NCBI GenBank assembly: GCA_947493955.1
Contig: CANLSQ010000001.1
Span: 310,001-374,000 of the forward strand
Source: an uncultured Sphingomonadaceae bacterium
GTDB taxonomy: Bacteria; Pseudomonadota; Alphaproteobacteria; Sphingomonadales; Sphingomonadaceae
Direction: 5' to 3'
DNA: 64,000 nucleotides
Notes under the pieces: model-generated
Databases searched by the model: none
The model's input: only the letters and a program-made list of their open reading frames with translations
What the model was told of the DNA's origin: nothing
Shown: positions 36,607-44,798 of the stretch, one piece after another
How positions within the stretch are numbered: the first letter of the stretch is position 1
How the letters are laid out: every line of letters begins with the position of its first letter
Translations under genes and position numbers: made by a program

Positions 36607-37288
36607 GCAGGCTGCTAGCGTTGCGGTCGACGGTGGTTTTGCAATCCATTTGGACGGTCGTCCGGTTAAAACTCCGGGGCGCAACCCGCTTCATCTTCCC
36701 ACTCCGCAGCTGGCCGATGCAATTGCGGATGAATGGGACGCACAAGGCGAAGAGATTGACCCCGCCACCATGCCTCTCACCGCGCTGGCTCAGGGCGCGC
36801 TGGACCAGGTTACCCACGAAAGGGAGCGCATCGTTGGACGCATCGCCGCTTTTGCCGATAGCGATATGCTCTACTATCGCGGTGACGACAGTCAGCAGGC
36901 CTTGGCTGATCATCAGGCCGAAAAGTGGGACCCGCTGCTCGATTGGGCACGGACCCGCTATGATATCAGTTTTGTTCTGACCCGTGGCATAATGCATAAC
37001 GCACAGTCTGAGCAAACGATCGCCCGACTGTCCGAAGCCGTCGAGACGCAAGATGATTTTACCCTTGCCGCGATGCTGTCTCTGGTCGGCCTTGCCGGAT
37101 CACTGGTTGCGGTCTTGGGTCTGGTGGAAGGGAAATATGACACTGACACCCTGTGGCCGCTGATGAACCTCGAAGAACTTTGGCAGGAAGAGCAATGGGG
37201 CAAGGATGATCTTGCGACCCAAAACCGGACGATCAAAGAGACCGAATTTCTGGCTGCCGCCCAATTTCTTGCACTTTCCCGCACTTAG
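36590..37288 (+). CDS. ATP12-family F1-ATPase assembly chaperone
   Basis: About 232 residues. In mitochondria ATP12 protects the F1 alpha subunit during assembly; alphaproteobacteria keep an orthologue. FAIHLDGRPVKTPGRNPL, EWDAQGEEIDPATMPLT, SDMLYYRGDD and KWDPLLDWA are the family motifs. The ATG at 36590 begins the family domain and overlaps the previous gene by 17 nt. It ends the 28.3-37.3 kb run. No F1 subunit gene is in the window. Confidence 0.92.
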   Translation: MKKFYKQAASVAVDGGFAIHLDGRPVKTPGRNPLHLPTPQLADAIADEWDAQGEEIDPATMPLTALAQGALDQVTHERERIVGRIAAFADSDMLYYRGDDSQQALADHQAEKWDPLLDWARTRYDISFVLTRGIMHNAQSEQTIARLSEAVETQDDFTLAAMLSLVGLAGSLVAVLGLVEGKYDTDTLWPLMNLEELWQEEQWGKDDLATQNRTIKETEFLAAAQFLALSRT

Positions 37289-37344
37289 TTTTTCCCTTTT
37301 CCGCAATTTTCCGCTACAGGCCCGTAACTGTAAACGGAGACTAC

Positions 37345-38802
37345 ATGACCACTTCTTCCCCACGCCAATCCTTGGCGCTATGCGACAGCCCAGCAGAGGC
37401 CGTCGCTCTTCTCGAAAAACTCTACCAAGAACAAATTGATCTGATCACTGCGCGTTTTGCTCGCTATGCGAAAGGCGATTTGTCTGACGGCGACCGCGAA
37501 CAGGGCGTTTACCCTATGATTTCGGTCGAAATTCCAGCCGATCAAGCCACCGAAACCAGCAATCTGGCTTCTGGCCGGATTTCCGACATAAATTGCTACA
37601 GCACGACGATTAGTCAGCCGAAACTGTATCGGCGCTATCTGCTCGATCAGCTAGAGCGGATCAACCGGGTGTTCACAGCAAAAATCCATGTTGGACTGTC
37701 CGACACACCGATCCCATTGGCCTTCGCCATTGAAAATGCCGCTGGTGGGCTCGATCGGGATCGCAAAGATGCGTTGCCCAATCATTTCCACACACCCAAT
37801 CTGGTCAAGACCAATGACGAGATCGTCGATGGCGGCCAGATTTTTCAGGATCACGTCGATAGCGCGCTGTCCCTCTTCACCGCTGAACGGGTGGACTATT
37901 CGCTCCACCGTATCCGCCACTATTGCGCGACCGATCCGGAATATTTCCAGCCCTTCATATTATTTACCAACTATCAGCGCTACGTGGATGAGTTTATCGA
38001 ATTTGGTCTGGAAGAGGTGAAGTCCGGCAAGGCAGAAATGCTGGTTGAGCCAGGTAACCGTGTCACGGGTGCCGATGGCAAACCATCCTGTCCACCAATT
38101 GCAAAACCACCGCAAATGCCGGCCTATCATCTGGTCCGCAAAGACGGCCGCCCGGGTGTCACTTTGGTCAATATGGGTGTCGGCCCTTCCAATGCGAAGA
38201 CGATTACTGATCATCTGGCCGTCTTGCGCCCGCATGTCTGGCTGATGATCGGTCACTGCGGCGCGCTGCGCCGAACGCAGCGACTGGGCGACTACGTTCT
38301 GGCGCACGCCTATCTGCGCGATGACAATGTCCTCGATGATGTTTTGCCGCCCAGCATTCCATTGCCAACCATTGCCGAAGTGCAGCTCGCACTGACCAAA
38401 GCGGTGCAGGAAGAAACTGGCATTGACCAGTCGCAACTCAAACAGCATTTGCGCACTGGCACCGTCGTTACCACTGGCGACCGCAACTGGGAGCTGCGCT
38501 TTGAGCAGATTGCGAAACGGCTGAATCAGTCGCGCGCCATCGCCATCGACATGGAATCCGCAACCGTCGCGGCCAATGGCTATCGCTACCGTGTGCCTTA
38601 CGGGACTTTGCTTTGTGCGTCGGACAAGCCGCTCCACGGCGAAATCAAACTCCCGGGTATGGCCGATGCTTTCTACCAGGAGCGGGTCGGGCAGCATCTG
38701 GCGATTGGTTTGCGGACAATCGATCTACTGGCCCAAGAGGCAGATGCCGGTACCTTGCATAGCCGCAAATTACGCAGCTTTGGCGAACCCCTCTTTCGGT
38801 AG
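37345..38802 (+). CDS. amn: AMP nucleosidase
   Basis: A 485-residue enzyme that splits AMP to adenine and ribose 5-phosphate. An N-terminal AMN-specific domain (about 1-180) precedes a nucleoside-phosphorylase-like catalytic domain with LVNMGVGPSNAKTITDHLAVL, GHCGALR, the base-binding region and IDMESATVAANGYRYRVPYG. Length and motif order match E. coli Amn. Monocistronic by context, 56 nt after the ATP12 gene. A palindromic repeat begins 10 nt after its stop. Confidence 0.94.
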   Translation: MTTSSPRQSLALCDSPAEAVALLEKLYQEQIDLITARFARYAKGDLSDGDREQGVYPMISVEIPADQATETSNLASGRISDINCYSTTISQPKLYRRYLLDQLERINRVFTAKIHVGLSDTPIPLAFAIENAAGGLDRDRKDALPNHFHTPNLVKTNDEIVDGGQIFQDHVDSALSLFTAERVDYSLHRIRHYCATDPEYFQPFILFTNYQRYVDEFIEFGLEEVKSGKAEMLVEPGNRVTGADGKPSCPPIAKPPQMPAYHLVRKDGRPGVTLVNMGVGPSNAKTITDHLAVLRPHVWLMIGHCGALRRTQRLGDYVLAHAYLRDDNVLDDVLPPSIPLPTIAEVQLALTKAVQEETGIDQSQLKQHLRTGTVVTTGDRNWELRFEQIAKRLNQSRAIAIDMESATVAANGYRYRVPYGTLLCASDKPLHGEIKLPGMADAFYQERVGQHLAIGLRTIDLLAQEADAGTLHSRKLRSFGEPLFR

Positions 38803-38811
38803 GCACATTCA

Positions 38812-38973
38812 TCCTCTCCCCCTTGAGGGAGAGGAAACGGAGACTTGGCAGCTTGCCTGCCTAGTCGAGTTGGAGAGGGGGAATGGCTTCGCGCGCCCTC
38901 TCTCACCCCTCACCAAGATTTTCTAGCGAACAAGTTCGCAAGCAAATCTGTCCTCTCCCTCAAGGGGAGAGGA
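38812..38973. repeat. Paired palindromic repeats (TCCTCTCCC / GGGAGAGGA)
   Basis: Two near-identical palindromes, 38812-38835 and 38951-38973, each pair TCCTCTCCC with GGGAGAGGA around a 5-6 nt loop. A third, looser pairing (GAGAGGG near 38873, CCCTCTC near 38895) lies between. No T-run follows, so they are not standard terminators. They resemble intergenic palindromic repeats or the ends of a small miniature element. No open frame in this stretch is convincing. Confidence 0.6.
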
Positions 38974-38990
38974 AGAATATCGGAAAACTG

Positions 38991-39180
38991 GCGAAGTTTA
39001 CGATGTGCACACAGTCTTTTTGAGCATTTTTGGTGCGAAACAATATTCCAAAGTTCACACAAATCACACTCGTTGCTTCTCAAGCCCGATTCCGTGAAGT
39101 TTACAATATTGACGCATCCCTATGGGGTCGCTCCTCTCCACCATGATATCGCAAAGTTCACACAATTCTCACTCTTGCGT
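38991..39180. repeat. Degenerate ~102-bp tandem duplication
   Basis: GNGAAGTTTAC occurs at 38991 and 39093, and AAAGTTCACACAA with a CACTC-like follow-up at about 39050 and 39153. The two motif types alternate at 59 and 43 bp, meaning a unit of about 102 bp repeated twice and then diverged. The conserved parts are the AAGTT(T/C)AC cores. Purpose unknown. Confidence 0.55.
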
Positions 39181-39281
39181 GCGGGCGTGTTGCCACCTCT
39201 TCAATTGTCAAAGAACGGTTGCAAACCATGCCACAGCTGCTGGCCTGTAGGACAGGAAAAATCGGCAATGAATCCATTCCA

Positions 39282-39317
39282 TTGACCTAGGTCAAAACAT
39301 TCGTTGCGTTGGATCAA
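39282..39317 (+). promoter_or_regulatory. Two FNR/CRP-family-like boxes upstream of ompW
   Basis: TTGACCTAGGTCAA (39282-39295) is a perfect palindrome one base per half-site away from the FNR consensus TTGAT-N4-ATCAA. TTGCGTTGGATCAA (39304-39317) keeps the right half-site exactly. Their starts are 22 bp apart, two helical turns, on the same DNA face. The second box is centred about 67 bp before the ompW start codon. Confidence 0.55.
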
Positions 39318-39377
39318 TGCGGCTCCTTCTGGCTCTCCCTAACCACCATTGGGGACTAAGTAAGAAGGATTTTTTCA

Positions 39378-40046
39378 ATGCGTAAAACAGTGAAATTTTT
39401 GGCGCTGGCAGCGGTATCAGGCATGGCGATCAGCTCTGTACCGGCTTTTGCTGAACAGGGTGACATAATAGTCCGCGTCCGGGCCATTAACGTAATGCCA
39501 AGTGAGGAAAGTGGCTCTATTTTGCCGGCCTTTCCCGGTGAGCAGGTCAGCGTGGATAACAGTCCCGCACCGGAAGTTGATATTACCTATATGGCGACCG
39601 ACAATATCGGGTTCGAGTTGATCGCCGCGACGACCAAGCACAGTGCAAGCGGTGTGTCGGGAACGACCGGCGGGATCGGGCGTCTGGCATCGACCTGGGT
39701 ATTGCCGCCAACCCTGACGGCACAGTATCATTTTGCACCTGATGCAGCGATCCGCCCCTATATCGGAGCCGGTATCAACTACACGATGTTCTACAACGAA
39801 AATGCTTCGGATGCGCTGGAAGCGGCGGTGGGTGAGACGGATGTCAGTCTGAAAAGCAGCTTCGGTTACGCATTGCAGGCCGGTTTCGATATTCCCATCA
39901 ATGACCGATTTACGTTCAATGTTGACGTTAAATATCTTGACGTTGACACCACAGCGACGCTGCGGACGACGGCTGCTGGAACGCAGCGGGTAAAGATCAA
40001 TCTTGACCCGATCGTGGTCGGTGTTGGTTTGGGTATCAAGCTATAG
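39378..40046 (+). CDS. OmpW family outer-membrane protein
   Basis: A 222-residue eight-stranded barrel protein. Signal peptide VKFLALAAVSGMAISSVPAFA, then the family opening GDIIVRVRAINVMPSEESG. The barrel strands include PTLTAQYHFAPDAAIRPYIGAGINYT, typical of OmpW. It forms a narrow hydrophobic channel in the outer membrane. AAGAAGGA lies upstream of the ATG. Enteric ompW is controlled by oxygen regulators, in line with the FNR-like boxes upstream here. About 130 bp of seemingly empty DNA follows before the TPR gene on the other strand. Confidence 0.92.
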   Translation: MRKTVKFLALAAVSGMAISSVPAFAEQGDIIVRVRAINVMPSEESGSILPAFPGEQVSVDNSPAPEVDITYMATDNIGFELIAATTKHSASGVSGTTGGIGRLASTWVLPPTLTAQYHFAPDAAIRPYIGAGINYTMFYNENASDALEAAVGETDVSLKSSFGYALQAGFDIPINDRFTFNVDVKYLDVDTTATLRTTAAGTQRVKINLDPIVVGVGLGIKL

Positions 40047-40180
40047 CGGCGAACTAGCGTTATAGTTTCGGGAGAGAGGTCACGTGAAGATACCTGTTGC
40101 CGAGGAGGGACAACTTGGCCGCTTGGTATCTTTGCGTGATCTTTTTGATATTGGCTTGCTTGCAGACTCGATGCGGGTGC

Positions 40181-41176
40181 TTAGCCCCCAACGCCCAAGG
40201 CCATTCCCGCCTCGCGAATCCGTTTGGCCTCTGCGCCATCATTCTTGAACGCCGCCAATCCGTCGGCTAGTGCCTTTTTGGCTTTGGCAGTTTGACCCAG
40301 TTGCATGCGGCTGCGCATCAGCATGATCCAGCCGTTTGCATCGTTGGGATTGGATTGCAGCCGTTGATCCAGGCCATCCACCATATTCGCGATCATCGCT
40401 TCTTGCTGACCGGCGGGCAAGGCGGCGGCCTCTTGCATTTGCTGGCGGCTGGGGCCGGGAATCGCTGCGGTAGCAACTTGCGGGCCGTCGGTGGAGATGC
40501 CGCCTGTGGGCGCCGCTGGGGTAACCTTGGCGAGCCGCGCGGCCACGTCGATATTTTCCTTTTCGGCAACTTGTCCGATCACGCGGCGAATATCTGCAGC
40601 ATAAGGTGCATCTGCCGGCGTGTCTTCGAGCAACGCGAACCAGTCATTGATGGCGCCTTTGTGATCACCCGAAATATCCTTTTGCACCGCCAGGAAATAG
40701 CGCGCGCGCGGATCACTCTTGTCAATGGCCAGCGCCTTTCTGAACGCATCCGCGGCATCGCCGGGCACTTGCTGCCCGTCGCTGGACATGACCAGCGCTT
40801 CACCCAGCATGGACCAATATTCGGCATTATCGGGATCAAGCGTCGTTGCGCGTTTCATCGCCGTGGCGGATTCGGCATATTTTTCGGTTTCGAAATAGCT
40901 CCAACCCAGCATGCGCCAGCTTTCAGCATCTTCGGGATCATCCTGAAGCTTTTTTTCAAGGCCGGCGATGACTTCATCGACACTGGGCGCCGTTTCGGTT
41001 TCACCAGACGCCGCTTGGGTATCCGCGCTGCTGCCTGATCCAGCGGTGTCCATGCCGCGATAGACCTGCACACCAACCGCTCCGATTGCCAGGACGGCGG
41101 CAGATATCAGGGCAACACGACTGATATTGCCGGTCGCCTTTTTGCCGGATGGTGCTGTTTCTTCTGGCTCGCTCAT
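40181..41176 (-). CDS. TPR protein, CcmI/CycH-like (c-type cytochrome biogenesis)
   Basis: About 331 residues. A cytoplasmic N-terminus is followed by one membrane helix (ISRVALISAAVLAIGAVGVQVY). A periplasmic part then has TPR motifs (ESWRMLGWSYFETEKYAESATAMKRATTLDPDNAEYWSMLGEAL, given as positions about 85-130) and a last CcmI-like block ending in QLGQTAKAKKALADGLAAF. It resembles the TPR part of CcmI, which hands apocytochrome to the heme ligation machinery. It is divergent from the heme-rich cluster at 41.4 kb. The start ATG at 41176 is chosen over a TTG at 41251. Other ccm genes are not in the window. Confidence 0.78.
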   Translation of the reverse strand: MSEPEETAPSGKKATGNISRVALISAAVLAIGAVGVQVYRGMDTAGSGSSADTQAASGETETAPSVDEVIAGLEKKLQDDPEDAESWRMLGWSYFETEKYAESATAMKRATTLDPDNAEYWSMLGEALVMSSDGQQVPGDAADAFRKALAIDKSDPRARYFLAVQKDISGDHKGAINDWFALLEDTPADAPYAADIRRVIGQVAEKENIDVAARLAKVTPAAPTGGISTDGPQVATAAIPGPSRQQMQEAAALPAGQQEAMIANMVDGLDQRLQSNPNDANGWIMLMRSRMQLGQTAKAKKALADGLAAFKNDGAEAKRIREAGMALGVGG

Positions 41177-41451
41177 CTCTAAAACCCGTTCCTTAACTGG
41201 TGCGACCCAGTTGATCGCCTCGCATTGTCGTAAACTGTACCGCTTTGACAAGCATTTTGTTTCAGATTTTCGATAGTGACCAAAGCGGTTCTAACTGTGA
41301 TATTTTCCACTGGCATATCAAAAGCTTTTTGGTAAGATGCTGGTAAGTTAAGTCTTTTGGGGTCGCGCTAGAGCCGGAAAACTTGCCGCATTGGTCCGTT
41401 AAACGCATGAGGGAGCGTTGGGCCAAGAAGGGCAAAAGGGGGAAGAAGCGC

Positions 41452-43902
41452 GTGGCGGACAAGTTTCGAGTGGTGATCGTGGGATCGGGACCAGCGGGCA
41501 TGAGTGCTGCTGGCCGTGCCGCACAGTTGAAGCTGAAACATGTGCTGCTGGAAAAGACTGACCATCTTTCCGACACCATCTACAAATATCAAAAAGGCAA
41601 GCACGTCATGGCGACGCCGAGCCAGCTGGTGCTGCGTTCGGATATGGATTTTGACGCGGGCAAGCGTGAAGCGATCCTGGAAATCTGGGACAAGCAAACC
41701 GAAGCTTGTGCGGTCAATGTTCAATATAATGCCGAGCCGGTCAAGATCGAAGGCGAAGAAGGTGATTTCACTATCACGTTGAAAAACGGTGATAAAGTGA
41801 TGGCCGAGACCATTGTCATGGCGATCGGAACGCAGGGCAATCCCAACCTGATGCGTTGTCCGGGCGGGGACAACAAGCTGGTGCAATATCAGCTGGATGA
41901 TCCGGGCGAATATTATGACGAGCATATCACCGTGATCGGTTCCGGTGATGCCGGGATTGAAAATGCGCTCGGTCTCGCGGCCGATGCGGCTCAGAATAAT
42001 ATTGTCACGATCCTCAATCGCTCGCCGGAATTTGCGCGTGCAAAAAAGGCTAACGTAAAGCTGCTCATGGAAGCAGGCGAGCAGGGTAAAGTTGATGTCC
42101 GTACCGAAACAACTCCGGCGGAAGTCAAGGATGGCGAGTTGGTGCTCGAAACCCGCGATGGGCAGGAAACAATCAAGTGCGACCGGATCATTGCACGCAT
42201 GGGATCAGCACCGCCGCGCAAATTTGTCGAGGAGTGCGGGATTGAGTTTACCAGCGAGGATCGCGAAGCCTATCCCAAGCTGACGCCCGCATTCGAGAGT
42301 ACCAAGAAGGGTATCTATGTCATCGGTGCGCTGGCCGGTTATCCGCTGATCAAGCACTGTATGAACCAGGGCTATGACGTCATTGAATTCATCAACGGTA
42401 ACAAGGACCTGAAGCCGGCGGACGAACCAATACTCGAGAAGAAATTTGCAGACCTGCCCGGTGGCAAGTCGGTCGACGAGTGGCTGGAATTTTTCCGTGA
42501 GCGGGTCACTATTCTTAACGAGCTATCATCACTGCAGATGCGCGAATTCATGCTCGACAGCGAACCGCGCCGTTATCGTCGCGGCGAGGTGGTTTTCGAG
42601 AAGAATGAACCGGGCTCATCGCTGTTCGCCATTGCCGAAGGTTCGGTCGCGGTCGAGATTGATCCCAATGATCCGTCGATCACAGTACCCATTGAGGAAG
42701 GATCAATCTTCGGCGAAGTTGGCCTGATATCCGGTCGCCGCCGCGGTGCGACCGTCAACGCAGCTGAAGACCTGATCGTTGTAGAAATTTCCCGCACGGC
42801 GGCGTTGAAACTGCAGGCCTCGGTGCCAGCTGCCAAGCGCGCCATCACACGTATTTCCACGGAACGCCAGTTGCTGCAGATGTTTGGTTCCGGCCTGACC
42901 AAAGACGATATCTCCGAGGTTGTCGAGGGCAGCGAGATCATGAATGTCAGGGCTGGCGAAGCGATTATCGAGGAAGGCAGCGAGGGCAATGACATCTACG
43001 TCATTCGCGTCGGATCGATGGTGGTGGAAAAGAAAATTGGTGGCAAGCCGGTGTTCCTGTCCTATCTGCCAGCTGGTTCCTATGTCGGGGAAATGACCCT
43101 GATCGCTGGCGGTATGCGCACCGCGACTGTAAAGGCGGCGATCAAATCGGAAGTTATCAAGATTAACGGCGATGCCTTCAAGAAGGTGCTCGACAAGCAT
43201 CCCGACCTGATGCGCAAGGCCAAGCAGGAAATGGCTTCGCGGCAGGATATCAACGCCTTTGTCGAAGCCAAGAAGGATAGCTTCTCCGGCGTGGTGGATT
43301 ATTATTCCGGCGTTGCCAATTTTCTCGTCGACAATGGCATCGGCGAAGCAACCGACGTATTGCTGATCGACGAGAATCTCTGTGTCGGCTGTGACAATTG
43401 TGAAAAGGCCTGCGCCGACAGCCATGAAGGCCTGTCCCGTCTCGACCGTGAAGCGGGCCGGACCTATGCGCATCTGCACGTCCCGACCAGTTGTCGCCAC
43501 TGCGAGCATCCGCACTGTATGTCTGATTGCCCACCTGATGCGATCCACCGTGGTCCGGACGGAGAGGTCTTCATCGACGACACCTGCATCGGCTGCGGCA
43601 ATTGTCAGCGCTATTGCCCTTATGGCGTGATCCGCATGGACAAGGTGCCGCCGAAGAAACCGGGCTTGCTCAGCTGGCTGTTTTTCGGTAGCGGGCCCGG
43701 CCCCGGTGAGCCCGACAAGCAATGGGCGGCGGAAAACAGCGATCCCGAAGTCGAGAAACCGAAAAAAGCGATCAAATGCGATATGTGTGCCGGCATCAAC
43801 GGCGGCCCGGCCTGTGTCCGTGCCTGTCCCACGGGGGCCGCGATCCGCGTGGCACCTGAGGAATTCCTGACTGTCGCCAAGCTAGAGCAGGAGGACGCGT
43901 GA
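41452..43902 (+). CDS. NAD(P)H/FAD oxidoreductase - dual cyclic-nucleotide-binding - 4x[4Fe-4S] fusion protein
   Basis: About 816 residues (numbering from the GTG at 41452) in three blocks. Residues 1-340: a two-dinucleotide-fold flavoprotein with GSGPAG (11-16) for FAD, GSGDAG (163-168) for NAD(P)H and IYVIGALAG near 290; there is no CxxC, so it is not a thioredoxin reductase. Residues about 365-620: two cNMP-binding domains with intact phosphate cassettes, FGEVGLISGRRRGATV (Glu422, Arg431) and VGEMTLIAGGMRTATV (Glu547, Arg556). Residues about 640-810: sixteen cysteines in four CxxC...CP-type motifs (C644-654, C681-693, C712-722, C776-792), a DmsB/NrfC-like four-cluster ferredoxin. There is no signal peptide, so it is cytoplasmic. 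The GTG has GGGGGAAG upstream; ATG 41407 and TTG 41383 would add a very basic leader. It overlaps the cytochrome b-like gene by 1 nt. Confidence 0.88.
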   Translation: MADKFRVVIVGSGPAGMSAAGRAAQLKLKHVLLEKTDHLSDTIYKYQKGKHVMATPSQLVLRSDMDFDAGKREAILEIWDKQTEACAVNVQYNAEPVKIEGEEGDFTITLKNGDKVMAETIVMAIGTQGNPNLMRCPGGDNKLVQYQLDDPGEYYDEHITVIGSGDAGIENALGLAADAAQNNIVTILNRSPEFARAKKANVKLLMEAGEQGKVDVRTETTPAEVKDGELVLETRDGQETIKCDRIIARMGSAPPRKFVEECGIEFTSEDREAYPKLTPAFESTKKGIYVIGALAGYPLIKHCMNQGYDVIEFINGNKDLKPADEPILEKKFADLPGGKSVDEWLEFFRERVTILNELSSLQMREFMLDSEPRRYRRGEVVFEKNEPGSSLFAIAEGSVAVEIDPNDPSITVPIEEGSIFGEVGLISGRRRGATVNAAEDLIVVEISRTAALKLQASVPAAKRAITRISTERQLLQMFGSGLTKDDISEVVEGSEIMNVRAGEAIIEEGSEGNDIYVIRVGSMVVEKKIGGKPVFLSYLPAGSYVGEMTLIAGGMRTATVKAAIKSEVIKINGDAFKKVLDKHPDLMRKAKQEMASRQDINAFVEAKKDSFSGVVDYYSGVANFLVDNGIGEATDVLLIDENLCVGCDNCEKACADSHEGLSRLDREAGRTYAHLHVPTSCRHCEHPHCMSDCPPDAIHRGPDGEVFIDDTCIGCGNCQRYCPYGVIRMDKVPPKKPGLLSWLFFGSGPGPGEPDKQWAAENSDPEVEKPKKAIKCDMCAGINGGPACVRACPTGAAIRVAPEEFLTVAKLEQEDA

Positions 43903-44783
43903 TGGCTTCTGTTCCTGTTCCCGGTGATGTCGCGAAAAAGAAAGTCGCCATGCATGACGGCTTCCTTAAACATGCGGGTTATAAATGGCTGAAAATTGCC
44001 TCTTTCATCATGCTGCTATCCATTGTCAGCTATCTCTTCATCGACGTCTCGCCGCGTCATAATGGCGGCAGCTGGTATGGTTATACGCTTGGCACGATCG
44101 GGGCTGGGCTGATCCTGTGGCTGACCATGCTTGGTGTCCGCAAGCGCGCAATGACACCGGGCAAATGGTCGCTCAAGGCCTGGACCTCGGCGCATATCTA
44201 TCTTGGCCTCAGCCTGATTGTTATCGGCACATTGCACACCGGCTTTCAATTTGGCTGGAACATTCACACGGCAGCTTATGCCTTCATGATGATCGTGATC
44301 ATCTCCGGCATTGTCGGCATCTATTTCTACGCAACCATCCCGCAATCCCTGTCTAACAATCGTGACGAGATGACCGAGACGCAGATGCTGGAAAGCCTGC
44401 GCTCGCTCGACCGGCAACTGCATGAAGCGGCTCAACCGTTGTCGGCAGAACATGCCGCTTTGGTGCTCCAATCGCTGGAACAGGACCCATTTGGCGGCGG
44501 TTTCCTCAAACGGGTGTCCGGAAAATATCCCAATTGCGCTACCCGCGCTGCGCAGGCTGATTTGCGGCGAGAACGTGCTTATCAGCCTCGCATGGGCGGG
44601 GACGACCCGCTGGACAAGGTTGATGCGCTGCTTGAGAAAAAGGAAGCGACGCTCGCCCGCGTCCGCCGCCATCTTAGGCTGAAAGCGCTGCTGCAGGTTT
44701 GGTTGTTCATCCATGTGCCCATGACCTTCGCGCTGATCGCATCGCTATCGGCGCATATCATTAGCGTTTTCTTTTACTGGTAG
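43902..44783 (+). CDS. Membrane cytochrome b-like subunit of the electron-transfer cluster
   Basis: About 293 residues with five predicted helices (about 30-50, 60-80, 95-115, 123-145, 264-290) and a charged cytoplasmic loop of roughly 115 residues between helices 4 and 5. Histidines in or beside helices 3, 4 and 5 (SAHIYLGL, TLHTGFQ, NIHTAAYAF, FIHVPMTFAL, SAHIISVF) can ligate heme b, as in cytochrome b561/NrfD-like anchors. GGAGG lies just before the ATG; a GTG at 43899 is an alternative. It sits between the soluble ferredoxin fusion and the decaheme gene, the expected place for the membrane link. Family not firmly recognised. Confidence 0.8.
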   Translation: MASVPVPGDVAKKKVAMHDGFLKHAGYKWLKIASFIMLLSIVSYLFIDVSPRHNGGSWYGYTLGTIGAGLILWLTMLGVRKRAMTPGKWSLKAWTSAHIYLGLSLIVIGTLHTGFQFGWNIHTAAYAFMMIVIISGIVGIYFYATIPQSLSNNRDEMTETQMLESLRSLDRQLHEAAQPLSAEHAALVLQSLEQDPFGGGFLKRVSGKYPNCATRAAQADLRRERAYQPRMGGDDPLDKVDALLEKKEATLARVRRHLRLKALLQVWLFIHVPMTFALIASLSAHIISVFFYW

Positions 44784-44798
44784 GCGGGAGATAGACTG

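Noticed and set aside
38812-39180. CRISPR-like array in the repeat-rich gap
   Set aside because: Repeats are few, unequal in spacing and differ in sequence; no cas genes in the window.
41296-41311. CRP-like site TGTGATATTTTCCACT upstream of the redox cluster
   Set aside because: Only the left half-site matches TGTGA; the right half (CCACT) departs from TCACA. Attractive given the cAMP theme but too weak to list.
41452-42470. Reading the flavoprotein domain as thioredoxin reductase
   Set aside because: The redox CxxC between the two nucleotide folds is absent, so it cannot do the standard disulfide reaction.
42703-43722. Open frame of about 339 codons opposite the cNMP/ferredoxin part of the fusion gene
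   Set aside because: No motif, no ribosome site and fully opposite a well-supported gene; a composition shadow.
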